A DNA stretch of 64,000 nucleotides from Pleurodeles waltl (GCF_031143425.1 NC_090443.1:1057710423-1057774422), one strand, 5' to 3'; shown: positions 35,053 to 46,398, counted from the first letter of the stretch. Translations and numbers: made by a program. The notes: generated by a model not told the origin, from the sequence alone.

Positions 35053-36265
35053 TGTAGGAAAGTACCATCTTGCCTGGCATGTTACCCCCATTTTTCACTG
35101 TATATATGTTGTTTTAGTTGTATGTGTCACTGGGACCCTGCCAGCCAGGGCCCCAGTGCTCATAAGTGTGCCTGAATGTGTTACCTGTGTTATGACTAAC
35201 TGTCTCACTAAGGCTCTGCTAATCAGAACCTCAGTGGTTATGCTCTCTCATTTCTTTCAAATTGTCACTAACAGGCTAGTGACCAATTTTACCAATTTAC
35301 ATTGGCTTACTGGAACACCCTTATAATTCCTTAGTATATGGTACTGAGGTACCCAGGGTATTGGGGTTCCAGGAGATCCCTATGGGCTGCAGCATTTCTT
35401 TTGCCACCCATAGGGAGCTCTGACAATTCTTACACAGGCCTGCCACTGCAGCCTGGGTGAAATAACGTCCACGTTATTTCACAGCCATTTTACACTGCAC
35501 TTAAGTAACTTATAAGTCACCTATATGTCTAACCTTTACCTGGTAAAGGTTGGGTGCTAAGTTACTTAGTGTGTGGGCACCCTGGCACTAGCCAAGGTGC
35601 CCCCACATTGTTCAGGGCCAATTCCCCGGACTTTGTGAGTGCGGGGACACCATTACACGCGTGCACTACATATAGGTCACTACCTATATGTAGCTTCACA
35701 ATGGTAACTCCGAATATGGCCATGTAACATGTCTATGATCATGGAATTGCCCCCTCTATGCCATCCTGGCATAGTTGGCACAATCCCATGATCCCACAGG
35801 TCTGTAGCTCAGACCTGGGTACTGCCAAACTGCCTTTCCCGGGGTTTCACTGCAGCTGCTGCTGCTGCCAACCCCTCAGACAGGTTTCTGCCCTCCTGGG
35901 GTCCAGCCAGGCTTGGCCCAGGATGGCAGAACAAAGGACTTCCTCAGAGAGAGGGTGTTACACCCTCTCCCTTTGGAAAATGGTGTGAAGGCAGGGGAGG
36001 AGTAGCCTCCCCCAGCCTCTGGAAATTCTTTCATGGGCACACATGGTGCCCATTTCTGCATAAGCCAGTCTACACCGGTTCAGGGACCCCTCAGCCCTGC
36101 TCTGGCGCGAAACTGGACAAAGGAAAGGGGAGTGACCACTCCCCTGACCTGCACCTTCCCTGGGAGGTGCCCAGAGCTCCTCCAGTGTGCTCCAGACCTC
36201 TGCCATCTTGGAAACAGAGGTACTGCTGGCACACTGGACTGCTCTGAGTGGCCAGTGCCAGCAGG

Positions 36266-36273
36266 TGACGTCA
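36266..36273. promoter_or_regulatory. CRE palindrome in copy B 3' LTR
   Basis: TGACGTCA, the full 8-bp CREB/ATF consensus, kept in all five LTRs of the family in the window (12620, 16922, 18880, 27067, 36266). Confidence 0.6.
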
Positions 36274-37728
36274 GAGACTCCTTCTGATAGGCTCCTTCAG
36301 GTGTTGCTAGCCTACCCTCTCTCCTAAGTAGCCAAACCCTCTTTTCTGGCTATTTAGGGTCTCTGTCTTTGGGGATTCCTTAGATAACGAATGCAAGAGC
36401 TCATCCGAGTTCCTCTGCATCTCTCTCTTCACCTTCTGCCAAGGAATCGACTGCTGACCGCGCTGGAAGCCGGCAAAACTGCAACAAAGTAGCGAAGACG
36501 ACTACTGCAACTCTGTAACGCTGATCCTGCCGCCTTCTCGACTGTTTTCCTGGTGGTGCATGCTGTGGGGGTAGTCTGCCTCCTCTCTGCACTAGAAGCT
36601 CCGAAGAAATCTCCCGTGGGTCAACGGAATCGTCCCCCTGCAACCGCAGGCACCAAAGAACTGCATCACCGGTACCCTGGGTCTCCTCTCAGCACGACGA
36701 GCGAGGTCCCTTGAATCCAGCAACTCTGTCCAAGTGACTCCCACAGTCCAGTGACTCTTCAGTCCAAGTTTGGTGGAGGTAAGTCCTTGCCGCCCCACGC
36801 CAGACTGCATTGCTGGGAACCGCAACTTTTGCAGCTACTCCGGCCTCCGTGCACTTCCGGCGGAAATCCTTTGTGCACAGTCCAGCCTGGGTCCACGGCA
36901 CTCTAACCTGCATTGCACGACCTCCTAAGTTGTTCTCCGGCGGCGAGGGACTCCTTTGTGCAACTTCGGGCTTCTTGTCTTGCTCGACGCCCCCTCTGTC
37001 CCCAGACGCAATTGGCGACATCCTCGTCCCTCCTGGGCCACAGCAGCATCCAAAAACCCTAACCGCACGATTTGCAGCTAGCAAGGCTTGTTGGCGGTCT
37101 TTCTTCAGAAAAACACTTCTGCACGACTCTCCACGGCGTGAGGGATCCGTCCTCCAAAGGGGAAGTTCCTAGCCCTTGTTGTTCCTGCAGAATCTTCAGC
37201 TTCTACTGTCCAGTAGCAGCTTCTTTGCACCCACAGCTGGATTTCCTGGGCATCTGCCCATCTCCGACTTGCTTGTGACTTTTGGACTTGGTCCCCTTGT
37301 TCCACAGGTACCCTCGTTTGGAAATCCATCGTTGTTGCATTGCTGATTTGTGTCTTTCCTGCGGAATTCCCCTATCACGACTTCTATGTCCTTTGGGGAA
37401 CTTTAGTGCACTTTGCACTCACTTTTCAGGGTCTTGGGGTGGGCTATTTTTCTAACCCTTACTATTTTCTAATAGTCCCAGCGACCCTCTACAAGGTCAC
37501 ATAGGTTTGGGGTCCATTCGTGGTTCGCATTCCACTTTTGGAGTATATGGTTTGTGTTGCCCCTCTCCCTATGTGTCCCCATTGTATCCTATTGTAACTA
37601 TACATTGTTTGCACTGTTTTCTAATACTATTACTGCATATTTTGGTATTGTGTACATATATCTTGTGTATATTTGCTATCCTCATACTGAGGGTACTCAC
37701 TGAGATACTTTTGGCATATTGTCATAAA

Positions 37729-37734
37729 AATAAA
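37729..37734 (+). terminator. Polyadenylation signal of copy B 3' LTR
   Basis: AATAAA within AAATAAAGTACCTTTATTT, an almost perfect palindrome that supplies AATAAA on both strands. Equivalent sense signals are at 29508-29513, 17352-17347 and 25538-25533. Confidence 0.65.
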
Positions 37735-37973
37735 GTACCTTTATTTTTAGTATATCTGTGTATTGTGTTTTCTTATGATATTGTGCATATGACACTAGTG
37801 GTACTGTAGGAGCTTCACTTGTCTCCTAGTTCAACCTAAGCTGCTCTGCTAAGCTACCATTATCTATCAGCCTATGCTGCTAGACACCCTATACACTAAT
37901 AAGGGATATCTGGGCCTGGTGCAAGATGTAAGTACCCCTTGGTACTCACTACAAGCCAGTCCAGCCTCCTACA

Positions 37974-39422
37974 CATGCCCAATCTTATTTTATTCAAATA
38001 TTCTTCTCCCTTCCCGCTGGGTGTGCTCTGTGGGGAGTTCAGGCTGTTCAACCATTGTGTTAACTGTTGCGCGTTCAGTCCCATCAATGTAGCACTTACA
38101 TCGACTGCTAATGTTGGTTTCTGTAACGTTTCTGTTTTTGAAGTTAGCGGTACTATTAGTGGTGGACTTGACCTTACCACAGTTGACGGAGCACAAATTG
38201 GAATTGGACTAAATTCCAACAAAGACCCAGATCTATTTGGCAGTGTCCCTACCGGAGTTGTTTCTTGAGTATTTTCTATGCATCTCCTTCCTGTCTCATT
38301 TTGTGTCATTACCCCTTGGTCGCATACATTCGGCTTTGCCTGTATATACAATGGTACTGGCGGACCTACAGTGATAGGCAGAGATATTGCGTCTGGATTC
38401 TGTCTGTTCCCCGAATTCTGTGGCATGTTAATTCCCACATTATGGTTCATCATTACTGGCATGTCTAACTGGTTTTCTGCTGTTTGAGTGTACCTCAGCA
38501 CTTCTTGCATCTGCTTTTGGGGCATCAAAATTTGTGTTGATTCGGCTTGAATCAATGTCGGTCTTTGGTAATTCTGTCCTCCCTGAACCATTAAAATAGA
38601 AGTCATTTCCAAATTATGCTCATCACCATAGCGCCTTTGAACCTGTGGCTGATAATCATTGACAGGTTTCTGTTTAGGCACGTCAGGATATATTCTCTGA
38701 ACTTGTGGTATTTCTGGTGTAAAAGGCATGTCGGGACTACTTTGCCTCTGCAGTTTTCTCACTTTCGGAGTTACAGTACCCTGTATCGGTTCTGGAGGGG
38801 CAGTACTAGTGCTTGGGCCATTTTCGCTTTCCACATATGGTGGCGGGCGGTCATTTAGCAATTGCAGAATGAACTCCTCATCGTCTGACCTTTTCGAGTT
38901 TCTATTGTCTTCTCTATCTCTGGACTGACTCCTGTTTGTTTTATAGGTAGCTTTCCTTCCTTCCGTCTCTGCTTCGTCAGTAATTGCTGGAAACAATTTA
39001 ATTCCCTGCAATACGTCTGATCTCCAAACCTTTTGAGTACTATCCCATCTAGCATCCGCTAGTGTCTTTTCTACTTTTCTCACTCTTGTCTCAAATTTCT
39101 TTTGTTGTTGCCTTCTAGCCATTTGCTCCCAAATTGCTAATGCTTCAAACTGTGCTGGTATTGGAGGTACTTTCATGTCGTATAGCGCGAATCTTAGATT
39201 CTCCAAAACTCTTAGGTTAAACGACCCGTGGATAGAGAACGCTACACTTCCATGCTTTTCTATTAATTTTCACCATTGCTTTAACCAAAGACATGGTGCA
39301 ACACCCTTTTCTTCAATCACAATGTAAGCTGGTGTACCCTCAGGTGGTGTTTCTTCTCCTACGTTTGCTTTAATATATACATCTCCCCTCAAGGCACTCT
39401 TAAGTGCTTTGAAAAATGTCAT
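37974..39422 (-). pseudogene. gag: ERV gag, 5' part (matrix and PPPY region)
   Basis: ATG at 39422 opens a matrix-like region of 50 codons, then TGA at 39270-39272, after which the same frame stays open to the copy B insertion at 37973 (about 430 codons). It includes a basic coiled stretch (RRQQQKKFETRVRKVEKTL), a PPPY late-domain motif (RPPPYVE, about 38832-38855) that would recruit NEDD4-type ligases for budding, and a long Pro/Gln-rich region. The continuation is at 15718 and below. The start is inferred from the first ATG after the leader. I could not identify a myristoylation glycine at position 2 (the second codon is Thr). Confidence 0.8.
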
Positions 39423-40420
39423 CTTTCCGTCTTTTATTTTCTTAAAATGTAATCAATAAGTGACTTTAATTCCCGGAATACTCTTCACTTGCCTTTCCCC
39501 ACCGATTGCGCTTCACGCACTGCGTCCAATCTGTGCGCGACCCTTCTCACCAACCAACCTATCCCAGCGCGACTCCTAGTGATGTCACACCCACACACTG
39601 CGGCTGACAAAGTCTTGCGGCTTGTCCTCCTTCATTCAGCTTCACTCAAAACTAATTTCTGCAATATCTCGCGAGCACTAACCAAAAAGAAGAAAACAAA
39701 TCTGTCGGTTTAATACAGGAAGGGTAATACAATCGCTTCAGAAACCTTAGGGATTTTTCACTAGCCTCAGCAGTTATTCCATCTTTCTCGGTTTCCCACT
39801 CTCGCAAGCAAAATTTGACCCGCAAACTTTACTCTCAACTGATCAATGAACTATTCTAGCGCACTTTAGAATTCGTCAAATCTCAAAGTCGAAAACTTTC
39901 TTTCATTCCTCAATATTCATACTGGCTCGTTGACCACGCCCGATCAACCTATTAAACCGAACAGATTACAACATCAATCAAGTGTCTCATACACTTTTCA
40001 ATATACTCCCGAGTCTCTTGACCTCGCAGGGCCCGTCTCAACATCAACAACCATGTGGACAATTTTTCCTGCACAAAGCGCTACACACATATGAAGTGCG
40101 ACGACTTCCCTACTCTCACACTTTGGAGTATCATTCCTCTAAAATTTTTGATTGGGGTTCGTAACCCCCTAAAATCCTCACAAAGTTCACAATTCATCTG
40201 CGGCATAAGCTGTGCAAGCACGAAACCCTAACTTCACTCATAACGTCACTAGAAATGCCAAAAACATTCTCAGACCTCCATTTCCGCCATTCGCAAGCTC
40301 CGAGATTCCGGGAAAGTCATTGGGGATTTAGGGCATCATTATCTCTCCAACTTGTTTTATCAATGAAGAAGAAAATTTTAACTTGAATCCGTCTATTGTT
40401 CGGATGGGGTCCCAAAGGGT
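39423..40420 (-). other. ERV untranslated leader
   Basis: About 1 kb between primer site and gag ATG. No open frame of note on the sense strand. It would hold the packaging signal and splice donor, but I cannot point to either. Confidence 0.6.
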
Positions 40421-40443
40421 AAAACCATCAATCTCTGCTACCA
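40421..40443 (-). other. ERV primer-binding site, initiator-Met tRNA-like
   Basis: The minus strand reads TGGTAGCAGAG, ATT, then GATGGTTTT, starting five bases after the LTR. Vertebrate initiator tRNA-Met would pair with TGGTAGCAGAGGATGGTTT, so the match is complete except for three extra bases. tRNA sequence is from general knowledge. Confidence 0.7.
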
Positions 40444-40448
40444 TCTAC

Positions 40449-42017
40449 TGATAGCGTGTCCAGTCTTTATAAATTACTTGTACTTGGACACGCTGGAGGT
40501 CGGTAAACCTTTTAACCGAGTTGGGTTCTCCTCATCCAAGAATAGTCGGATAACTCAAGTCAATAATCAATAACCATTATAATCAATACCCAATACTCAA
40601 GTAATAGGTCAAACAACACATTAAGAATCAATAACAATCAGTATTTTGACGCACCATGACCTTTCAGTCATGAATAACCACACCAGTTGATTAAAAGTTA
40701 ATGAGTTTATTTCCCTATATTAACAAAGCTAGCACAATATAAGTGAGTCTCAAAATCCAATGGTATACATATACGAACATTACTAGCTGTCCATAACGAC
40801 GGAAGAAACGCAATCTACGCAAGATTTGGATTATAATGCACTCGGTTATAGCAATGCAAATCACTAATAAGAGTAACTGAATTTGACTAATTGCATACAT
40901 TGGTCAGCATAACAAGATTTCAATTCAGCACGGTGCATTAAGTGACTTCCTCAACTAACCTCTGATTAGCATTGGCATGTGGGGCTTCAAGCAAAAGAAT
41001 TTAATCAACATAAATTTAGAAAACTTCTAGCTTGGGCTCTGTCAAAATAAGCAGTTGGTACCTAAGAAGGAAAATACAATGAATAATACATTTATCCTTT
41101 CATAATTACCAAATACAATCAGCATTCAAGATAAGTCTTCGTCCTTCAGGTACCGGTTCGATCAGCATGGGGCAGATTTCAAAGGGGCAAAGTTAAAACA
41201 AGTTTCCTTGCGGCAGCAAGGAAAATGGGGCAAAAGTTACTGCATGGACAAGATGGGGCAAAGTAAAAGTTAAAGTCTCTAGGGTGAGAAAGTCTCTTTC
41301 TGCAACAGAGAAAAGGCATCAAAGGGTCATTTAAAATGGCGTCTTGAATCAGGCTTCAAAATGGCATCAAAGAAAATGGCTGACTTCTCTTTGTCCGGTA
41401 GGTTTAAGTAAGAAACGTTCCAAATTCTTCAGGGTCTTCCATTGGACGGTTCATAGGGTGGCTTTTTTTTTACCAATGAATAGTGTCTTTCTCTTAGTAC
41501 TCATTTATGCATACGGTGTCCTTGGGGCCTTGGAACACAAGTTGCAACAAAGTTTGCCAATTATTTCTGTATCAGAGACTTTTTTGTCTGCACCTGCAGA
41601 AACTGACCTTGCTTCAAAGGGGATGAAACTAGCCTAGCACGAAACCTTGAGATAAGTGTATTAGTCATTTCTACTGGAAAAATACAACCTTACAGTAAAA
41701 ATACGTTTTTGTTAATACAAGTGAAAACCACACAGTCAGATTTGAGACCAGGCAACTACGCCAAAGCCTCTGCTAAATTTAAGCTAAGCATAAAACAGTT
41801 TCAACAAGAAAATCATAGAATACATTTGCAATTATGACGGATTACTACATTTGTCAATTCTTCATGATTAATTAAGCTTGTTTACAATAATGGCGAACTA
41901 CCTCGTGGGCACAATTTCCCATGTACATTATTTTTCTTTGCTAAACTCACACTACCTTATACGATTTTGTTACATGATATATGAATATTTGTTAGTCTTT
42001 CTTTTTCTGCTTCATCA
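40449..42017 (-). repeat. ERV 5' LTR
   Basis: 1,569 bp, pair of 2721-4172. It carries an extra block of about 115 bases near 41471-41580 relative to the 3' LTR; which state is ancestral cannot be told from the pair. Sense AATAAA at 40711-40706. Followed by CCAG (42018-42021). Confidence 0.93.
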
Positions 42018-42770
42018 CCAGCACCTGTCAGCAGTGGGTGAGTGAGTGCTTGTGATGGTGAACTGACCCCACCCCTCTCTCCAGCACCTGTCACCAGTGG
42101 GTGAGTGACTGTGATAGTGAACTGACGCCTTCCCTCTCACCAACCAGTCAGCAGTGGGTGAGTGACTGCTTGTGAAGGCGAACTGACCCCTGCCCTCTCA
42201 CCAGCTACTGTCAGCAGTGGATGAGTGACTGCTTGGAAGCTGAACTGACCCCTGCCCTCTCACCAGCTACAGTCAGCAGTGGGTGAGTGACTGCTTGTGA
42301 AGGTGAACTGACCCCTGCCCTCTCACCAGGTACGGTCAGCAGTGGATGAGTAACTGCTTGTGAAGGCGAACTGACCCCCCTCTCAGCAGGTACTGTCAGC
42401 AGTGAATGAGTGATGGCTTGTGAGGGTGAACTGACCCCACCCCTCTCTCCAGCACCTGTCACCAGTGGGTGAGTGACTGTTTGTGATAGTGAACTGACCC
42501 CTTCCCTCTCACCAACCCCTGTCAGCAGAGGGTGAGTGACTGCTTGTGAAGGTGAACTGACCCCTGCCCTCTCACCAGCTAGTCAGCAGTGGATGAGTGA
42601 CTGCTTGTGAAGGCGAACTGACCCTCCTCTCAGCAGGTACGGTCAGCAGTGAATGAGTGATGGCTTGTGAGGGTGAACTGACACCTCCCCTCTCACCAGC
42701 ATCTGTCAGCAGTGGATGAGTGATTGACTACTTGTGAAGGTGAACTGACCCCCCTCTTGTCGTGGTGTGG
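42018..42770. repeat. ~63-bp minisatellite (about 12 units)
   Basis: Units of 60-63 bases containing GTCAGCAGTGG, GTGAGTGACTGCTTGTGA, GTGAACTGACCCC and CTCTCACCAG. Spacing of the GTCAGCAG word was 62 and 63 where measured (42210, 42272, 42335). It is continuous with the remnant at 2630-2720 once the retroviral insertion is removed. Confidence 0.9.
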
Positions 42771-43077
42771 AAATATCTAATTTCTAGTAAACCACACCCG
42801 AGAAGCAGCAGTGAACTGATGAAATAAGAGTGAGCTGTAATGGACACTTCCCTGTGTAGGGCGTGGCTGTGCACTGTTCACGGCTGCTTCCGGATCCGGT
42901 TACCGGTGATGTGCCTTGAAGACGGGCGCTGTGGTAGGACAGAACACAATACAATGAATAGCTCCAAGAAGGCCTCACAGACCTTTCGTTGTGGCTCGTG
43001 CCCTACACTGGTGTTTTTGGAAGGTGCCCTGGTTTACCCACAGAAGTGGGGTGGGCGCTATTGTGGTGCAGAGACTT
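42771..43077. other. Spacer with no recognised feature
   Basis: No gene or repeat recognised. It contains TCCGGATCCGGTTACCGG (about 42891-42908), locally palindromic. Confidence 0.45.
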
Positions 43078-43444
43078 GGGGACATATTTACTAGTCCCGT
43101 GCGCCCCTGGTTGGTCACTTTGCTTGAGGCGCTGGCAGTGCAGGCCCATGTCTGCAGGAGGCATAGAAAGAGGAAGTCACGTCCCCTGAGTGCGTCTGTG
43201 CAGGAACGTGCCCCTTCCTGCGCACAAACAATAATTCCTGCAACCCAGAGACCCTTGCACCGTGGAGCAAGGGGCCTGCGTTGGTGCATGGCAGCCATTG
43301 TGTGCCAGTGCAGGGGGCAGGGGTGATCCGTGTCCTATGGATTTGACACATTCCTGCCTTTTTCTTCTGACGCGAGGCAGCGCGGCGAGAAGTCTTGCAC
43401 TCTGCCCTGCACCAAACAATTGTAAATGTGCCCCTTGGTCTCAT
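43078..43444. mobile_element. Possible non-autonomous DNA element with inverted ends
   Basis: The left end reads GGGGACATATTTAC, and the right end, read inward, GGGGCACATTTACA. An interval of about 367 bp with matching inverted termini and no coding capacity suggests a MITE. The flanks share only TT, so a target duplication is not demonstrated. Confidence 0.45.
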
Positions 43445-43534
43445 CAGTTGTTTCCAGTGCCCACCTACACCCCACGCATCGCACTAGCGCTGAACAGAGC
43501 AACACTGAGGAATATGGGCCTTCTGACTGATGCT

Positions 43535-45535
43535 GGCACAGACAGGCACTGCTTGTATCTGATGCTGGCACAGACTGGCACTGCGTGTACTGATGCGAGC
43601 CCAGAGTGGCACTGCGTGTACTGATGCGAGCCCAGAGTGGCACTGCGTGTACTGATACTGGCACAGACTGGCACTACGTGTACTGATGCTGGCACAGACT
43701 GGCACTGCGTGTACTGATACTGGCACTGCATGTACTGATGCAAGCCCAGAGTGGCACTGCGTGTACTGATGCTGGCACAGACTGGCACTGCGTGTACTGA
43801 TGCTGGCACAGACTAGCACTGCGTGTACTGATACTGACACTGCATGTACTGATGCAAGCCCAGAGTGGCACTGCGTGTACTGATGCTGGCACAGACTGGC
43901 ACTGCGTGTACTGATGCTGACACAGACTGGCACTGCGTGTACTGATGCTGGCACAGACTAGCACTGCGTGTACTGATACTGACACTGCATGTAGCTGATG
44001 CTGGCTCAGACTGGCACTGTGTCTACTGATGCTGGCACAGATTGGCACTGCGTGTACTGATGCTGACACAGAGTGGCACTGCTTGTATCTGATGCTGGCG
44101 GCACAGACTGGCACTGCTTGTATCTGATGCTGGCACAGAGTGGCACTGCGTGTATTGATGCTGGCACAGACTGGCACTACGTGTATTGATGCTGGCACAG
44201 AGTGGCACTGCATGTACTGATGCGAGCCCAGAGTGGCACTGCGTGTACTGATACTGCCACAGACTGGCACTACGTGTATTGATGCTGGCACAGAGTGGCA
44301 CTGCATGTACTGATGCTCGCACAGAGTGGCACTGCTTATACTGATACTGGCACAGACTGGCACTGCGTGTACTGATGCTAGCACAGACTAGCACTGCGTG
44401 TACTGATACTGACACTGCATGTAGCTGATGCGGGCACAAAGTGGCACTGCGTGTACTGATACTGGCACTGCGTGTACTGATGCTGACACAGAGTGGCACT
44501 GCGTGTACTGATACTGGCACAGAGTGGCACTGCATGTACCTGAGGCTGAGACAGAGTGGCATCACGTACTGATGCTGGCACAGACTGGCACTACATGTAC
44601 TGATGCTGGCACAGACTGGTACTGCATGTACTGATGCTGGCACAGCCTGGTACTGCGTGTACCTGATGCCAGCCCAGAGTGGCACTGCGTGTACTGATAC
44701 TGGCACTGCATGTACTGATGCAAGCCCAGAGTGGCACTGCGTGTACTGATGCTGGCACAGACTGGCACTGCATGTACTGATGCTGGCACAGACTGGCACT
44801 GCGTGTACTGATGCTGGCACAGACTAGCACTGCGTGTACTGATACTGACACTGCATGTAGCTGATGCTGGCACAGACTGGCACTGCATGTACTGATGCTG
44901 GCACAGACTGCACTGTGTCTACTGATGCTGGCACAGAGTGGCACTGTGTGTACTGATGCTGACACAGAGTGGCACTGCTTGTATCTGATGCTGGCACAGA
45001 CTGGCACTGCTTGTATCTGATGCTGGCACAGAATGGCACGGCGTGTATTGATGCTGGCACAGACTGGCACTACGTGTATTGATGCTGGCACAGAGTGGCA
45101 CTACGTGTATTGATGCTGGCACAGAGTGGCACTGCATGTACTGATGCTCGCACAGAGTGGCACTGCTTATACTGATACTGGCACAGACTGGCACTGCGTG
45201 TACTGATGCTGGCACAGAGTGGCACTGCATGTACTGATGCTCGCACAGAGTGGCACTGCTTTTACTGATACTGGCACAGACTGGCACTGCGTGTACTGAT
45301 GCTGGCACAGACTAGCACTGCGTGTACTGATACTGACACTGCATGTAGCTGATGCGGGCACAAAGTGGCACTGCGTGTACTGATACTGGCACTGCGTGTA
45401 CTGATGCTGACACAGAGTGGCACTGCATGTACCTGAGGCTGAGACAGAGTGGCATCACGTACTGATGCTGGCACAGACTGGTACTGCGTGTACTGATGCT
45501 GGCACAGACTGGCACTGTGTGTACCTGATGTTGGC
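43535..45535. repeat. 31-bp minisatellite (about 64 units)
   Basis: Units of 31 bases, typically TGATGCTGGCACAGA followed by CTGGCACTGCGTGTAC. Length variants occur (19-base short units and +1 CTGATG units), and groups of variants recur: the block around 44378-44440 is echoed at 45304-45380. The minus strand lacks stops in all three frames, giving spurious Ser/Ala/Val/His/Cys-rich frames up to about 260 codons. Confidence 0.93.
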
Positions 45536-46398
45536 ATAGAGTAACATTGCTGGTCTTCCGATCCTGAGCAGACTGGCACAGCCTCCTTAGTGCAATGTCA
45601 CTTCTCTGCAATGTGGCATGTCAGGAATTTCCAAGACTGGTGCCAAGTAACGAGGGAGAGCCGCCAGTGACAGAGGCACACCCCAGGCCTCCCAGGACAT
45701 GAAGACACAAGATGTGGGCAACCCCTGGCAGGGCTGGAAGGCACAGGTTCCCAGCAGCGCCCCTTCACCTTTAGCCAGCCCTTAACCCGCATCACAGTCA
45801 GTTTAGGCCAATTTTTCATTCGAAGGCACGTGCCATAAACTTCTCCTTATCTTTGTTTTTACCATATTTTTGGCAGAATTAGCAATCTTCTCCTGTGACG
45901 GATGTTAGGGGTGCAGCTTCGTGTAGGCGCAGAGAGGGGGTCGCATGGGCCTATAAATCTGCGGTCCCTTTGTGAGAATGAGCACCACCCCTGGGTGTGC
46001 CCAGGAGCTACAGAGCTCCCCTCCCTCCTTCCGGGGAGTCCCTTTACCCCAAGGTCAGCCTGATGAAGAAGTGAGCCTAAGCGAGGAGACCAGGACCCTG
46101 CAGGGGAAACTTCTCAACCAGTCGCATCCTGGATCCAAAACAAGCATTGGCAAAGCCAATAGGTCTTGGCAATGGGTGACCTATTGCCTTTGGCAGTGGG
46201 GTGGGGGTGGTGTTCGGGAAAGCAGGGGGTGTTGAACAGGAGGGCGGGCGGTGGTATCTGCTGCAGTGCTTGGGGGGGGGGGAGGCGCAGATGGGGCAGA
46301 GCTGCAGTGAGACCCACCTGTATTTGTCCCCAAAGATAGTCACAATAGGAGAGTCAGTGCTCTCCTGTCACTGAGAAGCCACAGCAAGAGTTGTAAAA
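45536..46398. other. Spacer with an imperfect inverted repeat
   Basis: No gene recognised. GGCAAAGCCAATAGGT near 46150 and its near-inverse ACCTATTGCCTTTGGC near 46180 could form a hairpin. A run of ten G lies near 46272. Confidence 0.45.

Larger units (their letters stand above)
15719..37973 (+). mobile_element. Gmr1-like Ty3/gypsy LTR retrotransposon, copy B
   Basis: A full element with LTRs TGTAGGAAAG...CCTCCTACA, inserted in the retroviral gag and flanked by CATGC at 15714-15718 and 37974-37978. Parts: 5' LTR in two pieces (15719-17106 and 28350-29752, interrupted by copy A), leader with primer site, gag-PR, then pol in the order integrase, RT, RNase H, an oligo-G polypurine tract and the 3' LTR (35053-37973). 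The integrase-before-RT order plus a SCAN-like Gag marks the Gmr1-like group, which is otherwise Ty3/gypsy in sequence. Coding defects are a G-run shift at about 31841 and stops at 32265, 32679, 34080 and 34779. Confidence 0.92.
35053..37973 (+). repeat. Copy B 3' LTR
   Basis: 2,921 bp, TGTAGGAAAG...CCTCCTACA, flanked on the right by the CATGC duplication. TGACGTCA lies at 36266-36273 and a TATA-like CTATTTAG about 75 bases further on (near 36346). AATAAA is at 37729-37734, about 240 bases before the end. If transcription starts just past the TATA-like box, R would be unusually long (over 1.3 kb). That is inference. Confidence 0.93.
2721..42017 (-). mobile_element. Class I (gamma/epsilon-like) endogenous retrovirus, nested and decayed
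   Basis: The provirus runs right to left: 5' LTR (40449-42017), primer site, gag, pro, pol, acidic frame, env, polypurine tract, 3' LTR (2721-4172). LTRs begin TG and end CA when read on the minus strand and are flanked by a 4-bp duplication CCAG. Without the later insertions it would be about 13.4 kb, long for this class. Class I is supported by a single CCHC knuckle, a PPPY late motif, RT with YIDD, an integrase ending in an RWKGP module, a gamma-type envelope (CXXC in SU, Cys pair in TM) and the 4-bp duplication. All genes carry stops or frameshifts, so the copy is dead. Assignment to gamma versus epsilon would need a pol tree. Confidence 0.9.

Noticed and set aside
42018..45535. CRISPR-like regular repeats
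   Set aside because: Units are contiguous with no unique spacers; this is eukaryotic tandem DNA.
43465..45611. Ser/Ala/His/Val-rich minus-strand frames in the 31-bp array
   Set aside because: Three parallel frames of the same repeat.
45598..46343. Short frames and the hairpin near 46150-46196 as an RNA gene
   Set aside because: The inverted repeat is imperfect and I could not match it to any RNA family.
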